In this document: positions 8,062 through 16,817 of the stretch, in pieces | Position numbering within the stretch: position 1 is the stretch's first letter | Layout: the number at the start of each line of letters is the position of its first letter | Origin: Dehalococcoidia bacterium | Lineage (GTDB): Bacteria > Chloroflexota > Dehalococcoidia > Lucifugimonadales > Lucifugimonadaceae | DNA length: 64,000 bases | Reading direction: 5' to 3' | Assembly (NCBI GenBank): GCA_028285005.1 | Contig: JANQQP010000007.1 | Location: forward strand, 62,001-126,000 | The notes under the pieces: model-generated | Seen by the model: the letters and a program-made list of their open reading frames with translations, nothing else | Told to the model about the DNA's origin: nothing | The model's database searches: none | Made by a program: the position numbers and the translations under genes

Positions 8062-8631
8062 CTATGCGCTCCAGTTTGGGTCGCGACCGGACAGAGCTAG
8101 AAGCCTGTCTTGTGCTGATGCGTCCTCGCCGACCTGCACCTCTGCTCCGAATGCTCCGTTCTCACGTGCTTCCGGGCTTGCCAGCTGTGAAACGGTCTGC
8201 CGGACCGCTTCGGCGACGTCCGGCTCCATCGTGTAGGTCTGGCCCGTCGCTGCGGCGAGGTCCCACCCGTGGACTGCGATCTCCATCAATGTGATGGCTC
8301 CGGCCATCTGCGCCGGCATCTCGCCAGATCCAAAGTGAGTCTGGCCTTCGAATGCGCCCTGTTCACTCCACGCAGCCACGGTTGCGTCTACCAGCGGGCC
8401 GTAGGCGCTACCGGGGTTGTCGCCGACCAGGTCTGGCATCGGATCAGGCGGGGCCATAGGCTCGAGCTTCTTCGCGGCCCTCTCCGATCCCACTGCCAGG
8501 CCCGCCATGTGGTTCGCCAGCGCCTTCACGTCGAACTGGCTGCAGGGCGTGGGGCCGGACAATTGCGAAGGCTGCACGCCTGACATCACCTTCTTAGCCT
8601 CCTCGGCCGCCTTGCTGATTAGCTGGTTCAT
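8062..8631 (-). CDS. TIGR03086-type DinB/MDMPI-like protein
   Basis: The 189-residue protein resembles the TIGR03086 family, related to the mycothiol-dependent maleylpyruvate isomerase N-terminal and DinB four-helix folds. The diagnostic elements are STPCSQFDV-like TPCSQFDVKALANHMAGL near residues 28-46 and a second MEIAVHGWDLAAATG at about 116-130; the His of NHM, the Glu and the His of HGWD fit the family metal site. It is the last gene of the leftward ArsR-SRPBCC-SRPBCC cluster and is followed by a strong terminator. GAGGAG precedes the ATG. Substrate unknown. Confidence 0.82.
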   Translation of the reverse strand: MNQLISKAAEEAKKVMSGVQPSQLSGPTPCSQFDVKALANHMAGLAVGSERAAKKLEPMAPPDPMPDLVGDNPGSAYGPLVDATVAAWSEQGAFEGQTHFGSGEMPAQMAGAITLMEIAVHGWDLAAATGQTYTMEPDVAEAVRQTVSQLASPEARENGAFGAEVQVGEDASAQDRLLALSGRDPNWSA

Positions 8632-8718
8632 TCCTCTCTCCTCTCCAGCTGTTCCGCTTCGCGGTGCCTCCCGTGCGAGGCGACCTTATCGCGAAGTTGA
8701 GGATTGCGTTTTCGGAGG

Positions 8719-9147
8719 CTATCCGTTGCGCAGGTCCGCGCCGCCCTCAAGGTAGTTCTTGAGGTTGTTCACGAACATGCCCCAGCCGGGGTCCATCATG
8801 GCTCGGACCTGGTCCCACGGCCCGCCCTCGCCGATGTCGTTGTGGATCATCTTCAGGTCCGTACCGGAACCGGACTCGCGGAAGAGCCAGTCGACAGAGG
8901 TATCGCCGAGACCTTCCATGGGCCAGAGCGTCGATACCTGCTGTGGGCCGATCTCGGTGAACTTGCCGTACACTTCGTGGTCGTCCTCACCGGGGCGAAC
9001 GAACTTCAGGTAGTACTGGCCGCCCTGGGTGGGCTCGGTCTTCGCCTCAGTTGGGAACCACTTCACGAGCTGGCTTGCGTCCGTGAGTGCGGCGCTGACC
9101 TTCTCGGGGCTGGCGTTGATCGATACTGTCTTTTCTATCGTTCCCAT
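8719..9147 (-). CDS. SRPBCC/AHSA1-domain protein
   Basis: The 142-residue single-domain protein has the AHSA1-type START/SRPBCC pattern: KTVSINASPEKVSAALTDASQLVKWF at the N-terminus, then a beta-sheet core and a C-terminal helix with WDQVRAMMDPGWGMFVNNLKNYL. These folds hold a hydrophobic ligand pocket. Beside an ArsR gene, this fits the widespread but poorly characterised ArsR-SRPBCC modules. AGGAG lies upstream of ATG 9147. It is probably cotranscribed with 9268-9717, from which a 120-bp gap separates it. Confidence 0.85.
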   Translation of the reverse strand: MGTIEKTVSINASPEKVSAALTDASQLVKWFPTEAKTEPTQGGQYYLKFVRPGEDDHEVYGKFTEIGPQQVSTLWPMEGLGDTSVDWLFRESGSGTDLKMIHNDIGEGGPWDQVRAMMDPGWGMFVNNLKNYLEGGADLRNG

Positions 9148-9267
9148 CGTGTTTCTCCTGCTGTTTTTGGCCGCGGTTAACGATGCGCACGACGTTTCGT
9201 GCGAAGTTTCCGCAGCTTGTGTGTTTGTGCCGGTGGCCGCCTTGGCCCACCGAATTCCTGGTTGGGT

Positions 9268-9717
9268 CTAGCTGTTGCCCGTCACCAGTCTTTCGAGCCG
9301 GTCGACCGAGCTGACCCAGCCATGTTCGTGCTGGTCCGCCCTCTCCTGGTCTGCGAAGCCCTCATGAGTGACGGTCAGTTCAGTACCGTCCGCATGTGGC
9401 TCCAACTCGACCGTTACGAGGGTCTCGTCAGGCAGTCCTTCCCACGCGAATGAGTAGGCGAGCAGCTTTGGTGGCTCAATCTGCATGTAGGTGCCGTAGA
9501 GCACCGTCTCGGTGCCGTCCGGCAGGACCATGTCCACCCTGTAAGCCCCGCCCACCTCAAGGTCCAGTTGCGTCACCTTTGATCTGGTGCCTTCCGGTCC
9601 CCACCACTGCGAGTACCACTCAGGGTCGGTGAAGGCTTTGAACACCTGCTCAGGTGACGCCGCCATCACGCGGCTGATCGTAAAGCTCAGGGTTGGGCCG
9701 GGGCTCTGGGTCGTCAT
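9268..9717 (-). CDS. SRPBCC/AHSA1-domain protein
   Basis: The 149-residue protein has the AHSA1 pattern: FTISRVMAASPEQVFKAFTDPEWYSQWWGPEGT at the N-terminus, PDGTETVLYGTYMQIEPPKLLAYSFAWEG in the middle, and HEGFADQERADQHEHGWVSSVDRLERLV at the C-terminus. It is translationally coupled to the ArsR gene by a 4-bp ATGA overlap (9714-9717), which strongly suggests that the regulator controls it. The closest paralogue in the window is at 56854-57303, also behind an ArsR gene. Confidence 0.88.
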   Translation of the reverse strand: MTTQSPGPTLSFTISRVMAASPEQVFKAFTDPEWYSQWWGPEGTRSKVTQLDLEVGGAYRVDMVLPDGTETVLYGTYMQIEPPKLLAYSFAWEGLPDETLVTVELEPHADGTELTVTHEGFADQERADQHEHGWVSSVDRLERLVTGNS

Positions 9718-10109
9718 TCGTCGGTCACCTCCGTTTGGTCGTCTGCTTCCTGAGACCCCGATTGCGGGCCCTCACTTCGTGCAGTGGCTACGTCCAGGAA
9801 CGCAGACAGCCGGTCAAGCTGTACCTCCCAGAAGCGTTTGTAGTGGTCCACCCACTCTGAAGCCGTCTTAAGTCCATCTGGTTGCAGCCTCATCCTGTGT
9901 GTCCTGCCATCCACCTGGCGGACAAGCAGGCCGGCCCTTTCCAGCACCTTCAAGTGCTTGGAGACCGCCGGGAGTGACATATCGAACGGAGTAGCTAGCT
10001 CCTTGACAGTCGCTTCGCCGGCGGCAAGCCGCCCCAGGATCTCCCGCCGAGTCGGATCGGAGAGAGCGTAGAAGACGTCATCCAGTCGTTCAGTCTCTTG
10101 GTTAACCAT
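9714..10109 (-). CDS. ArsR-family repressor
   Basis: The 131-residue protein is a winged-helix ArsR-type regulator: ALSDPTRREILGRLAAGEATVKELATPF followed by the recognition helix SLPAVSKHLKVLERAGLLVRQVDGR. Its Cys metal-binding motif is absent, so it is the non-metal type that partners SRPBCC proteins. ATG 10109 was chosen over a much longer open frame because the domain starts immediately and a palindrome overlaps this start codon. It heads the operon with two SRPBCC genes and a DinB-like gene and is probably autoregulated. Confidence 0.9.
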   Translation of the reverse strand: MVNQETERLDDVFYALSDPTRREILGRLAAGEATVKELATPFDMSLPAVSKHLKVLERAGLLVRQVDGRTHRMRLQPDGLKTASEWVDHYKRFWEVQLDRLSAFLDVATARSEGPQSGSQEADDQTEVTDE

Positions 10110-10118
10110 GTGGTTAAC
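10101..10118. promoter_or_regulatory. Putative ArsR operator
   Basis: A perfect palindrome with 8-bp arms and a 2-bp spacer (GTTAACCA, TG, TGGTTAAC) overlaps the ATG of the ArsR gene and the -10 region. Its GTTAAC half-sites resemble the AGTTAATTAACT palindrome ahead of the second ArsR gene at 56453. Binding here would block transcription, which fits autorepression. Confidence 0.65.
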
Positions 10119-10145
10119 TATTTCATATGGACCATCCGGTGTCAA
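10117..10145 (-). promoter_or_regulatory. Sigma-70-like promoter of the ArsR operon
   Basis: On the minus strand a perfect TTGACA (10145-10140) is followed after 17 bases by AATAGT (10122-10117), a four-of-six match to the -10 consensus. The ArsR ATG lies 7 bases beyond. The -10 element overlaps the GTTAAC palindrome. Confidence 0.55.
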
Positions 10146-10389
10146 CCCGCCTACCGGCTTTCTCAACACCGGACGCACACCTTCGCCAAACGTATGAGCC
10201 TGTATTGACCCGAGGCCAAATTCACACGGTTCAACACCTGGCTCACACCTGAGCCATGCGGCTCGCTGATCGTGACCCGCGCCCCCGCCGCAATCGCTCG
10301 CGAGTGGTGGGATTCTCGATGTAAGGCGAGCGAGAAGAGACCGGGTCAGCGGACCCAGCCCAACACCTCGCACAACAGCAAGCAACGAC

Positions 10390-11886
10390 ATGAAGCACCT
10401 GGCACGAACAACACTGAAACACGGCTCAGCGGCCTCGCTGCGCCGTGGACGGCGTTCGGCCGGTTTCACCGCCGGGATAGCCAGATTGGACTCCCGAAGG
10501 CTGCTGGTCCTGGCGATGACAGGGGTGCTGGCCGCCTCAGTTGCATGTGCGTCGCTGGCTCCCGCCACAGAGGCCCGCAATGTTGAGCCTGCTGCTGCCG
10601 AGCCGGTGATCTACATACGGGACGGCGAAGCGGAGACCGTCGCGGAAGTACTGCAGAAGGCTGTGAGCGATGCCACGAGCGAGGAGCGGCCACAGGAAAC
10701 GCAGTTGCTGACGGTGAATGTTCAGGATCTTGGCAACAGCGTGAGTCCGGAGACGTTCGGCGGTCAGACTCTGGTGATCTCATCTCCCTCAGCTACTAAC
10801 GGTGAGGTCCTGACGGCGTCTCTGATTGCCGAGATCGAGGCCGGAACAGATATCGGATCGGATGAGCAGACGATTGATCCTGCGGGCGCAGCGCACGCGC
10901 AGGACGGGTCGCTGCCAACAGATGCGCCTCTGGTAGCACAGACTCCGACTCCTCCTGCGACGGATGGCGGGTTCGACACTTCTGACGAAGACGATGCTCA
11001 GGATCTCGATGGCAAGGCGAACGGCGTGGATGAGGCTGATGACGAGTGGGATGCCGAGCCCGAGGAAGAAATAGATATCGAAGCCGGTGAAGAGGATGAC
11101 CAGTTCGGACCGGAGCCACAGCCTGCTCCGAGGCCGTCGCCCAGGCCGGTGGTCCGGCCTCAGGAGTTCATCCAGGTCGGAAATTTAAATGACGAAGACT
11201 CCAACAACAATTCTGGAAGTGACAAGTCGGCTTCCAAGCCTGAACCGTCAGATGCCTCAGAGGAGGCCGAGGACTTCGAGGCGGAGGATATCGACGACCT
11301 GGCGGATGAAGATTTCGAGGAGCCTGAAGTCGAAGAGCCGGTCACTGAGGAATCTGTCGCAGAAGAGATCGACGATGATGCTGGTGAGGATGTGGTTGTT
11401 GAGGAGTCCGTGGAAGAAGAGACGGTTGCCGAAGAGCCTGTTGTAGAAGAGCAGGTCACCGAGGAGCCAGCTCCAGAGCCAATTGAAGAACAACCCGAGC
11501 CGGTTGCAGAACAGCCGGTCACAGACCAGGCCGAAACCCCGCCTGCTGAGGAACCGATCACTGAAGAGCCCGTTCTTGAGAAGCCAGTGGAACAGCCTGC
11601 ACCTGTCGTCGAGGAGCCAGTAGAGCCGCCTGCTCCCGTTGTTGAGGAGCCTGCGCCGATCGTTGAAGAGCCGGTCGTTGAGGAGCCTGCACCTGTCGTC
11701 GAGGAGCCAGTCGAGCCGCCTGCTCCCGTTGTTGAGGAGCCTGCGCCGGTCGTTGAAGAGCCGGTCGTTGAGGAGCCTGCTGCTGAGCAAAGCAACGATG
11801 ACGATGACGATGATGACGACGACGAGGACGACGATGACGACGACGACGAGGATGATGATGACGACGACGATGATGATGACGACTAG
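10390..11886 (+). CDS. Secreted acidic Pro/Glu-rich repetitive protein
   Basis: The 498-residue protein starts with a basic stretch and a hydrophobic signal segment (residues 37-56; Cys53 is a possible but non-canonical lipidation site). The rest is low-complexity and very acidic: Asp/Glu-rich segments (about residues 195-235 and 275-345), then repeated VEEPAPVVEEPVEPPAP units, and a terminal run of about 30 Asp and Glu residues. No enzymatic domain is visible. Such sequence suits an extended, cation-binding surface polymer. It is followed 47 bp later by a Pro/Thr-rich membrane protein and then a histidine kinase, all in one direction, so a cell-surface sensing unit is possible. Confidence 0.7.
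   Translation: MKHLARTTLKHGSAASLRRGRRSAGFTAGIARLDSRRLLVLAMTGVLAASVACASLAPATEARNVEPAAAEPVIYIRDGEAETVAEVLQKAVSDATSEERPQETQLLTVNVQDLGNSVSPETFGGQTLVISSPSATNGEVLTASLIAEIEAGTDIGSDEQTIDPAGAAHAQDGSLPTDAPLVAQTPTPPATDGGFDTSDEDDAQDLDGKANGVDEADDEWDAEPEEEIDIEAGEEDDQFGPEPQPAPRPSPRPVVRPQEFIQVGNLNDEDSNNNSGSDKSASKPEPSDASEEAEDFEAEDIDDLADEDFEEPEVEEPVTEESVAEEIDDDAGEDVVVEESVEEETVAEEPVVEEQVTEEPAPEPIEEQPEPVAEQPVTDQAETPPAEEPITEEPVLEKPVEQPAPVVEEPVEPPAPVVEEPAPIVEEPVVEEPAPVVEEPVEPPAPVVEEPAPVVEEPVVEEPAAEQSNDDDDDDDDDEDDDDDDDEDDDDDDDDDDD
11596..11775 (+). repeat. 90-bp in-frame tandem repeat
   Basis: Two consecutive 90-bp units (11596-11685 and 11686-11775) differ at two positions seen by eye (TAGAGCC/TCGAGCC and CCGATCG/CCGGTCG). 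Each encodes 30 residues of the Pro/Glu-rich region. The near identity points to recent duplication or gene conversion. Confidence 0.9.
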
Positions 11887-11933
11887 CCACCTGGCACCTT
11901 TGCCGAACCGAACGCTTTAGACCAGAACTCGAA

Positions 11934-13658
11934 ATGCCAAGACTCTCGCCAAATAAGAACAGCGCAAGGACATCTGCCGACGCAGCAAGCGGTCGCAGTG
12001 AATCCGCGCGCTGGCCTGGCAACGTGATTGGCAACGCCACATCGGCGGTCGCATCTGTCATCAAGTGGTTCGAAGACCGCATTGATGCTCATGCAAATGG
12101 CGCCATCTCGGCATACCGGCGTTCACCGGCGTGCCTGCGCTTTGGCGTCGCCGCCGGATTCACGGTGGTGCTTGCGACCGCCGTTGCCCTGATGACGTTT
12201 GTTGATGGCGGCGCCTCCGACTACAGCACCGCAGACCACGAAGAGATCGTTGCATTCACAGTTTCGGACGGTCCTCAAGCCGAAATGAATGCAGCCACCG
12301 CTCTCGAATCGCTGTGGCGTGGGGCTGGGATGGCAGACTCTGGTTCACATGCGGCATCACCTTCAGATATGCCGATGGCGACAATGCACGGAGCCGCGAC
12401 TGAGCCGGAGATTGAACCGGTGGCAGCGAGTCTGCCGCGAGCTGGAGTGACCCAGACACAGCAGTTCTATGCTCCCGCGGCTGGTTCATCTGAACAGACC
12501 CGGGGCGAGCGCATCGTCAGCGCCATAAGTTCCCTCGCGCAGGCGGCGACCGGCTCGGGCGGAGATGCGTCAGCGTCTGAATCCTCAGGCGGCGTATCGG
12601 TCGTCGTGATTGCGGTTCCTACCGCCACGCCCGTGCCCGCAGCGACTCAGGCTCCTGCAACGCCGCCGGTGCCAACACCTCAGCCACAGATTGTGCAGCC
12701 CGCTCCAACGGCAACGCCTGCTCCCGTTTCGACCCCGGAGCCGACACCCACTGCTGTTCCTGCTACACCGACGCCAGAGTCAGCGCCTGTGCGCGTCGCT
12801 CCGACGCTGACCGTTCCAGCGCCGGTTGTGGTACCGACGAAGCAGCCAGATGTCGCCGATGACTTTGATCTGACGCCTGAGGGCGATTTCGACTGGGACG
12901 AACAGGCAGATGAGTTCGACTGGAAAGACTTCGACGACGAAAACTACTGGAACGAAATAGACCGCCAGGCGGAATCGGCGGATGAGTCGGCAAGCGCTGA
13001 CAACGGCCGTGAGAAGCCGAGGCCTGAGCCCTCGAAGCCTTCACCGCCTGCGCCCCCGGCACCGCCCGCGCACGCTGACCCATCATTCCCGGGAATCGGC
13101 CACGGCGTCAACGGGACCTCAGAGGACAATGGGCCAGCAGCCAATGATCAGACGCAGCCGGGCGTTGCACCTGAGCAAACGCCTGATCCTGCACTTGATG
13201 TCCTGGTTGAGCCAACACCGGAAGTGACACCGGAGCCGACCGCTGCGGCTACGCAGGAAGTGACGCCTTCGCCGATAGCCGAGCCCACTACGGTGCCTGC
13301 GCCCGAGGTCACGCCTTCGCCAACGCCAGAGCCGACGAATGTGCCTACAGAGACGGCAACTCCTGCTCCTACAGCTTCGCCGACAGCGGTCCCAACGGCA
13401 GAGCCGACTCCGGAACCAACTCCGGACTCATCTACAGGGTCGAACGCGGAGTCGACGGCTACGCCAACGGAGACCCCGGTTCAGGAGCCGACGCCGTCAC
13501 CAACACCGGACCCGACCGCAGTTCCGACAGAGACACCAGCGTCCGGTTCAGACTCGACAGCCGGGACGCTGACTGCGGCTGATGTCGAGAAGATGTTCCG
13601 TGAGGGCCTGATCACACACGACGAGTACCTGCTGCTAATGCAGGAGGTTGGCCAGTAA
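11934..13658 (+). CDS. Membrane-anchored Pro/Thr-rich protein with SHOCT-like tail
   Basis: The 574-residue protein has a soluble N-terminal part, one transmembrane segment (about residues 69-90), then a long Pro/Thr/Ala/Glu-rich region with many PTPEPT-type units, interrupted by an acidic Trp-containing segment (FDWDEQADEFDWKDF). The last 28 residues (ADVEKMFREGLITHDEYLLLMQEV) resemble the SHOCT motif, a short helical pair with a G-x-I-T turn. No enzyme domain is visible. It probably spans the membrane once, with the extended region outside. It lies between the acidic protein and the kinase. No clear Shine-Dalgarno precedes ATG 11934. Confidence 0.65.
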   Translation: MPRLSPNKNSARTSADAASGRSESARWPGNVIGNATSAVASVIKWFEDRIDAHANGAISAYRRSPACLRFGVAAGFTVVLATAVALMTFVDGGASDYSTADHEEIVAFTVSDGPQAEMNAATALESLWRGAGMADSGSHAASPSDMPMATMHGAATEPEIEPVAASLPRAGVTQTQQFYAPAAGSSEQTRGERIVSAISSLAQAATGSGGDASASESSGGVSVVVIAVPTATPVPAATQAPATPPVPTPQPQIVQPAPTATPAPVSTPEPTPTAVPATPTPESAPVRVAPTLTVPAPVVVPTKQPDVADDFDLTPEGDFDWDEQADEFDWKDFDDENYWNEIDRQAESADESASADNGREKPRPEPSKPSPPAPPAPPAHADPSFPGIGHGVNGTSEDNGPAANDQTQPGVAPEQTPDPALDVLVEPTPEVTPEPTAAATQEVTPSPIAEPTTVPAPEVTPSPTPEPTNVPTETATPAPTASPTAVPTAEPTPEPTPDSSTGSNAESTATPTETPVQEPTPSPTPDPTAVPTETPASGSDSTAGTLTAADVEKMFREGLITHDEYLLLMQEVGQ

Positions 13659-13716
13659 GAAGGGTTGGGTGACCTGGCAACGGTTGTTGTTGCAGGCCAT
13701 TTGACGGGCAAGGGTT

Positions 13717-15285
13717 ATGAGAAACCGATTCAAACTTACAACTGGATTCCTGATCGTCAGCACGGCGATCTTCGTGATCGCGGCCGTCGTTATTACGCAG
13801 TCGGCCCGCCGCAACGAGGAAGCCAACCTGATTCAGGTCGTAAGTGAGCAGTCCAGCAGAGACGCACAGGTGATTGCCGGAATCGTCACCGGTTTCGCTG
13901 TGTCCGACGAGATGGGTTCAGGACTCGGAGCTCCGACAGAATCGTCCTCCGGCCTTGGCAACCTGGCCATGACGACCTTCCTGCAGAGCTCAAACATCGT
14001 CAGGCTCTCGCTGTTCGATGTCCAGGGTCGCGTGCTCTGGTCATCAGCAGGCCACCTTGCCCCGTCCGTTGCCATGGACAGCGCGTTCAGAGGCGCGGTT
14101 GGCGGCCAGACCGTCACCAGCCTGAGCAACGGCGCCGAGTTTGTGGCGCTGGACGGCACGACTGGTACCGGCGATGTGACCTCAACCTTCCTGCCGCTGC
14201 TGGACGCATCGACTCAGCAACCGGCGCAGATTCTCGAGGTGGCACGCGAAGTTACCGGTGCGCTCGACTCCCGCATCGAGTCCGCTCGTAGCTCTATGTT
14301 CCGCACTGTGTTCGGCACGCTTGGCGGGTCGTTCATCATCCTGTTTGGGCTGGTCCTGTCCGCAGACATCGTGATTGGCCGCTCTCGCACTCGTGCCGTG
14401 TCGCACGAAAGAGCGCTGGCTGACGAGAAGATCGTTGCCCACCAGCTTGAGTTGGAGAACCAGCACCTTAGGCAACTGAACGAGGAGCGTGACCGCTTCC
14501 TATCGATGGTCTCGCACGAGCTCCGAACGCCGTTGACGACGATCATGGGCTTCACTGACGTGCTGAGGAGGCGCCAGGAAGGTGCGGCCAAGGAGAAGAA
14601 CCAGGCTCATCTCGACCTGATGCGCCGTAATGGTGAGCACCTGAACTCGCTGATCGAGGAGATGCTTGAGATCACACGCATCGAGGCCGGCAAATTCGAG
14701 GTCTTCAAGATGGACTTCGATGTCGACCAGTTGCTGGACCAGGTGAAGGATTCGGCAAAGATGATGCTGAAGTCACGTGACCAGTCGCTGGTGATCGAGT
14801 CTGACCTCGATGGCACGGAATTGAACGGCGACCGCAAGCGCGTTATGCAGGTGATGCTGAACCTGTTGAGCAACTCTTCGAAGTACTCGGAGAAGGGCAC
14901 AAAGATCACCGTCAAGGCAACCGAGCGCAACGGATCGGTTGAGCTGTCTGTGACTGACCAGGGGAAGGGCATCCCTGAAGAGGAGTGCAAGCAGCTGTTC
15001 GAACGCTTCTACCGCATGGACGATGAGGAGACCAGGGCGCAGTCCGGTCTCGGTCTAGGCCTCTCGATTGTTAAGGCGATCGTGGACGCTCATCACGGCT
15101 CAGTTGACGTTCAGTCCGAGCTGGGTGTCGGCACGACGATGACGATCAGTCTGCCCGGCGCTCACAGAACCGTAGAGAGCCCGTTGCCTGAGCTGAACGA
15201 GCGCGGAGTGCTTGGTCGAGAGCTCGAGCAGCTTGAGCGAGTGAGAAGCATCCGGACTATGGCTGCGAAGGCTGAGGCCTCTTAG
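13717..15285 (+). CDS. Sensor histidine kinase with extracytoplasmic domain
   Basis: The 522-residue kinase has a transmembrane segment at about residues 8-28, an extracytoplasmic sensor domain of about 165 residues, a second transmembrane segment at about 198-222, a coiled linker, HisKA with His267 in VSHELRTPL, and HATPase (LNLLSNSSKY, DQGKGIPEE, GLGLGLSIVK). It phosphorylates an unknown response regulator; none is adjacent, so it is an orphan here. It follows the two low-complexity surface proteins by 58 bp and may be cotranscribed. ATG 13717 has AGGG close upstream. Confidence 0.92.
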   Translation: MRNRFKLTTGFLIVSTAIFVIAAVVITQSARRNEEANLIQVVSEQSSRDAQVIAGIVTGFAVSDEMGSGLGAPTESSSGLGNLAMTTFLQSSNIVRLSLFDVQGRVLWSSAGHLAPSVAMDSAFRGAVGGQTVTSLSNGAEFVALDGTTGTGDVTSTFLPLLDASTQQPAQILEVAREVTGALDSRIESARSSMFRTVFGTLGGSFIILFGLVLSADIVIGRSRTRAVSHERALADEKIVAHQLELENQHLRQLNEERDRFLSMVSHELRTPLTTIMGFTDVLRRRQEGAAKEKNQAHLDLMRRNGEHLNSLIEEMLEITRIEAGKFEVFKMDFDVDQLLDQVKDSAKMMLKSRDQSLVIESDLDGTELNGDRKRVMQVMLNLLSNSSKYSEKGTKITVKATERNGSVELSVTDQGKGIPEEECKQLFERFYRMDDEETRAQSGLGLGLSIVKAIVDAHHGSVDVQSELGVGTTMTISLPGAHRTVESPLPELNERGVLGRELEQLERVRSIRTMAAKAEAS

Positions 15286-15386
15286 TCCAACTCTCGACCG
15301 TAGCGGTGACTTGCCGCTCCCCAATCTGCAGCCTCACCGAGGCTGGAAAGCCGTCCATCGAACAATAGCGTTCGGTGGGCGGCTAT

Positions 15387-16799
15387 CTACTTGGTCGACC
15401 CTGCGACGCGCTCGGCAATTCGCCCAGCGACGTACTGAGCATCCTCGCTCACACCAATGAACTGGGCGGACTTCGCCGAGTACATCCACTGCAGGCCGGA
15501 GAAGAACAGGCCAGGCCACGCGGTAACACCACGCCGCTGCACCGGATAGCCGCGACTGCCAGCCAGCGGCAGCTTGATCCACGAGTAGTCGTAGCGAAAG
15601 CCTGTCGCCCAAATCACAGTGCTGATGCCTTGGCTTCTGAGGTCCATGTCTGTGGGCGCTGCCGACACCTTGATCTGCATGATTTCGGGCGGATCTGGCT
15701 CCGGTTCGGACGGCACGTCCATTGAGTGCTCTTCGATATAGCGATCCACGTTCTGCCGCCACCTGGTCGCATGCGCATCGGTGGCCTCGAGCGTCTCTTG
15801 CAGGTTGTCTTCGAAAGTGAGGCGAGTGCCGGTTGCCTTCTTGAAGCGGCCGAGTAACTTTACTCCGTCACGAGCAAATGCCCGTAGATAGATGTTGTGG
15901 CCGCCCTTAGTGCCGGAAGTGTGCGAAGAGGAACCGAAGCGGACATCTAGCGACGGAACGTCGTTGACCGTTCGGTCGAAGCCACCCATCTCGTTGTTCC
16001 ACCACGAGGAGTCACGTCCGCGGTAACGTCGAGGCCGTCTGCCCGCGTTGCTGACCGAAAGGTAGACCTGTCGGCCTGCGTCGAAAAGGTCTTCCATGAT
16101 CTGTGCGCCTGATTGGCCAGAGCCGATCACCAGCACTACGCCCTCAGGCAGCTCCGCCGCGTTCTTGTATTCGCTTGAGTGGAGCTGTTTGATGCTGCTC
16201 GCAAGGCCGTTCGCACCGGGCGGATAGGCTGGCACACCGAAGGCCCCGGTGGCGACCACCACGTTCTCGGCGACGATGTCGTCAGATTGCGTGCGGAGGA
16301 TGTAGCCAGTCGGGCAGGCGCGTTCGAGCGACGTGACTTCGGTGTTGGGCCTCACTGGTGCTGAAAAGCTGTCGGCGTAGTCGGTGATCATCTTCACCGT
16401 CTCGGCCTTCGAGAGGTAGCCATCAGGGTTGTCGCCAGAGTACGGGAAACCGTGGAGCCTGAGCGCCCAGTTGGGGTTGACGAGGTGGAACGAGTCCCAG
16501 CGTTCGGTGAGCCAGGTGTTGCCAGGCTGGCCGCGCTCGAGGACGACGTGGTCGAGACCGAGCTTCTTCAGGTAGTAGCTGACACTGAGGCCGGAGCCTC
16601 CGGCGCCGATCACGACTATGTCTAGATGCTCTGCCAGCGGTTCGCCTTTCGGTGCCCAGGAAACGCCTGAGAGACGCGACTGTCGATGATACGCGGACGC
16701 TGGTCGAAAGCGGGCGGCGTTTCGTGCCGGTCTGCGCCGATTGGCTTCCGGAATATGACCTGCATATGTGCCCGCCTGCACAGACGCAGTTTGGATCAC
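15387..16799 (-). CDS. Flavin-containing monooxygenase-type oxidoreductase
   Basis: This flavoprotein has an FAD-binding Rossmann motif (DIVVIGAGGSGLSVSYYLKKLG), an ERGQPGNTWLTERWDSFHLVNPNW segment typical of CzcO/FMO-like enzymes, an NADPH-binding GSGQSGAQIMEDL, and a C-terminal VIWATGFRYDYSWIKLP. It likely hydroxylates or Baeyer-Villiger-oxidises a small molecule with NAD(P)H and oxygen. Family similarity starts only near residue 55 (about 16637). The first ATG at 16799 leaves 18 bp to the divergent start at 16818, so a shorter product of about 416 residues, perhaps from a rare start codon, is likely. The 3' end converges on the kinase at 13717-15285. Confidence 0.85.
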   Translation of the reverse strand: MIQTASVQAGTYAGHIPEANRRRPARNAARFRPASAYHRQSRLSGVSWAPKGEPLAEHLDIVVIGAGGSGLSVSYYLKKLGLDHVVLERGQPGNTWLTERWDSFHLVNPNWALRLHGFPYSGDNPDGYLSKAETVKMITDYADSFSAPVRPNTEVTSLERACPTGYILRTQSDDIVAENVVVATGAFGVPAYPPGANGLASSIKQLHSSEYKNAAELPEGVVLVIGSGQSGAQIMEDLFDAGRQVYLSVSNAGRRPRRYRGRDSSWWNNEMGGFDRTVNDVPSLDVRFGSSSHTSGTKGGHNIYLRAFARDGVKLLGRFKKATGTRLTFEDNLQETLEATDAHATRWRQNVDRYIEEHSMDVPSEPEPDPPEIMQIKVSAAPTDMDLRSQGISTVIWATGFRYDYSWIKLPLAGSRGYPVQRRGVTAWPGLFFSGLQWMYSAKSAQFIGVSEDAQYVAGRIAERVAGSTK

Positions 16800-16803
16800 T
16801 CGC

Positions 16804-16809
16804 TAAACT
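16804..16809 (+). promoter_or_regulatory. -10-like element for leaderless transcription
   Basis: TAAACT ends 8 bases before ATG 16818, and no Shine-Dalgarno is visible. Transcription would start at or beside the ATG, giving a leaderless mRNA. The same spacing occurs before ATG 48992 and ATG 60085. No convincing -35 element is seen. Confidence 0.4.
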
Positions 16810-16817
16810 CGTTGTCT

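Noticed and set aside
11160..11795. 211-residue Ser/Thr-rich open frame on the minus strand
   Set aside because: It is the complement of the Pro/Glu repeat region, where GAGGAGCCX triplets read as Ser/Gly/Thr on the other strand. No ribosome site.
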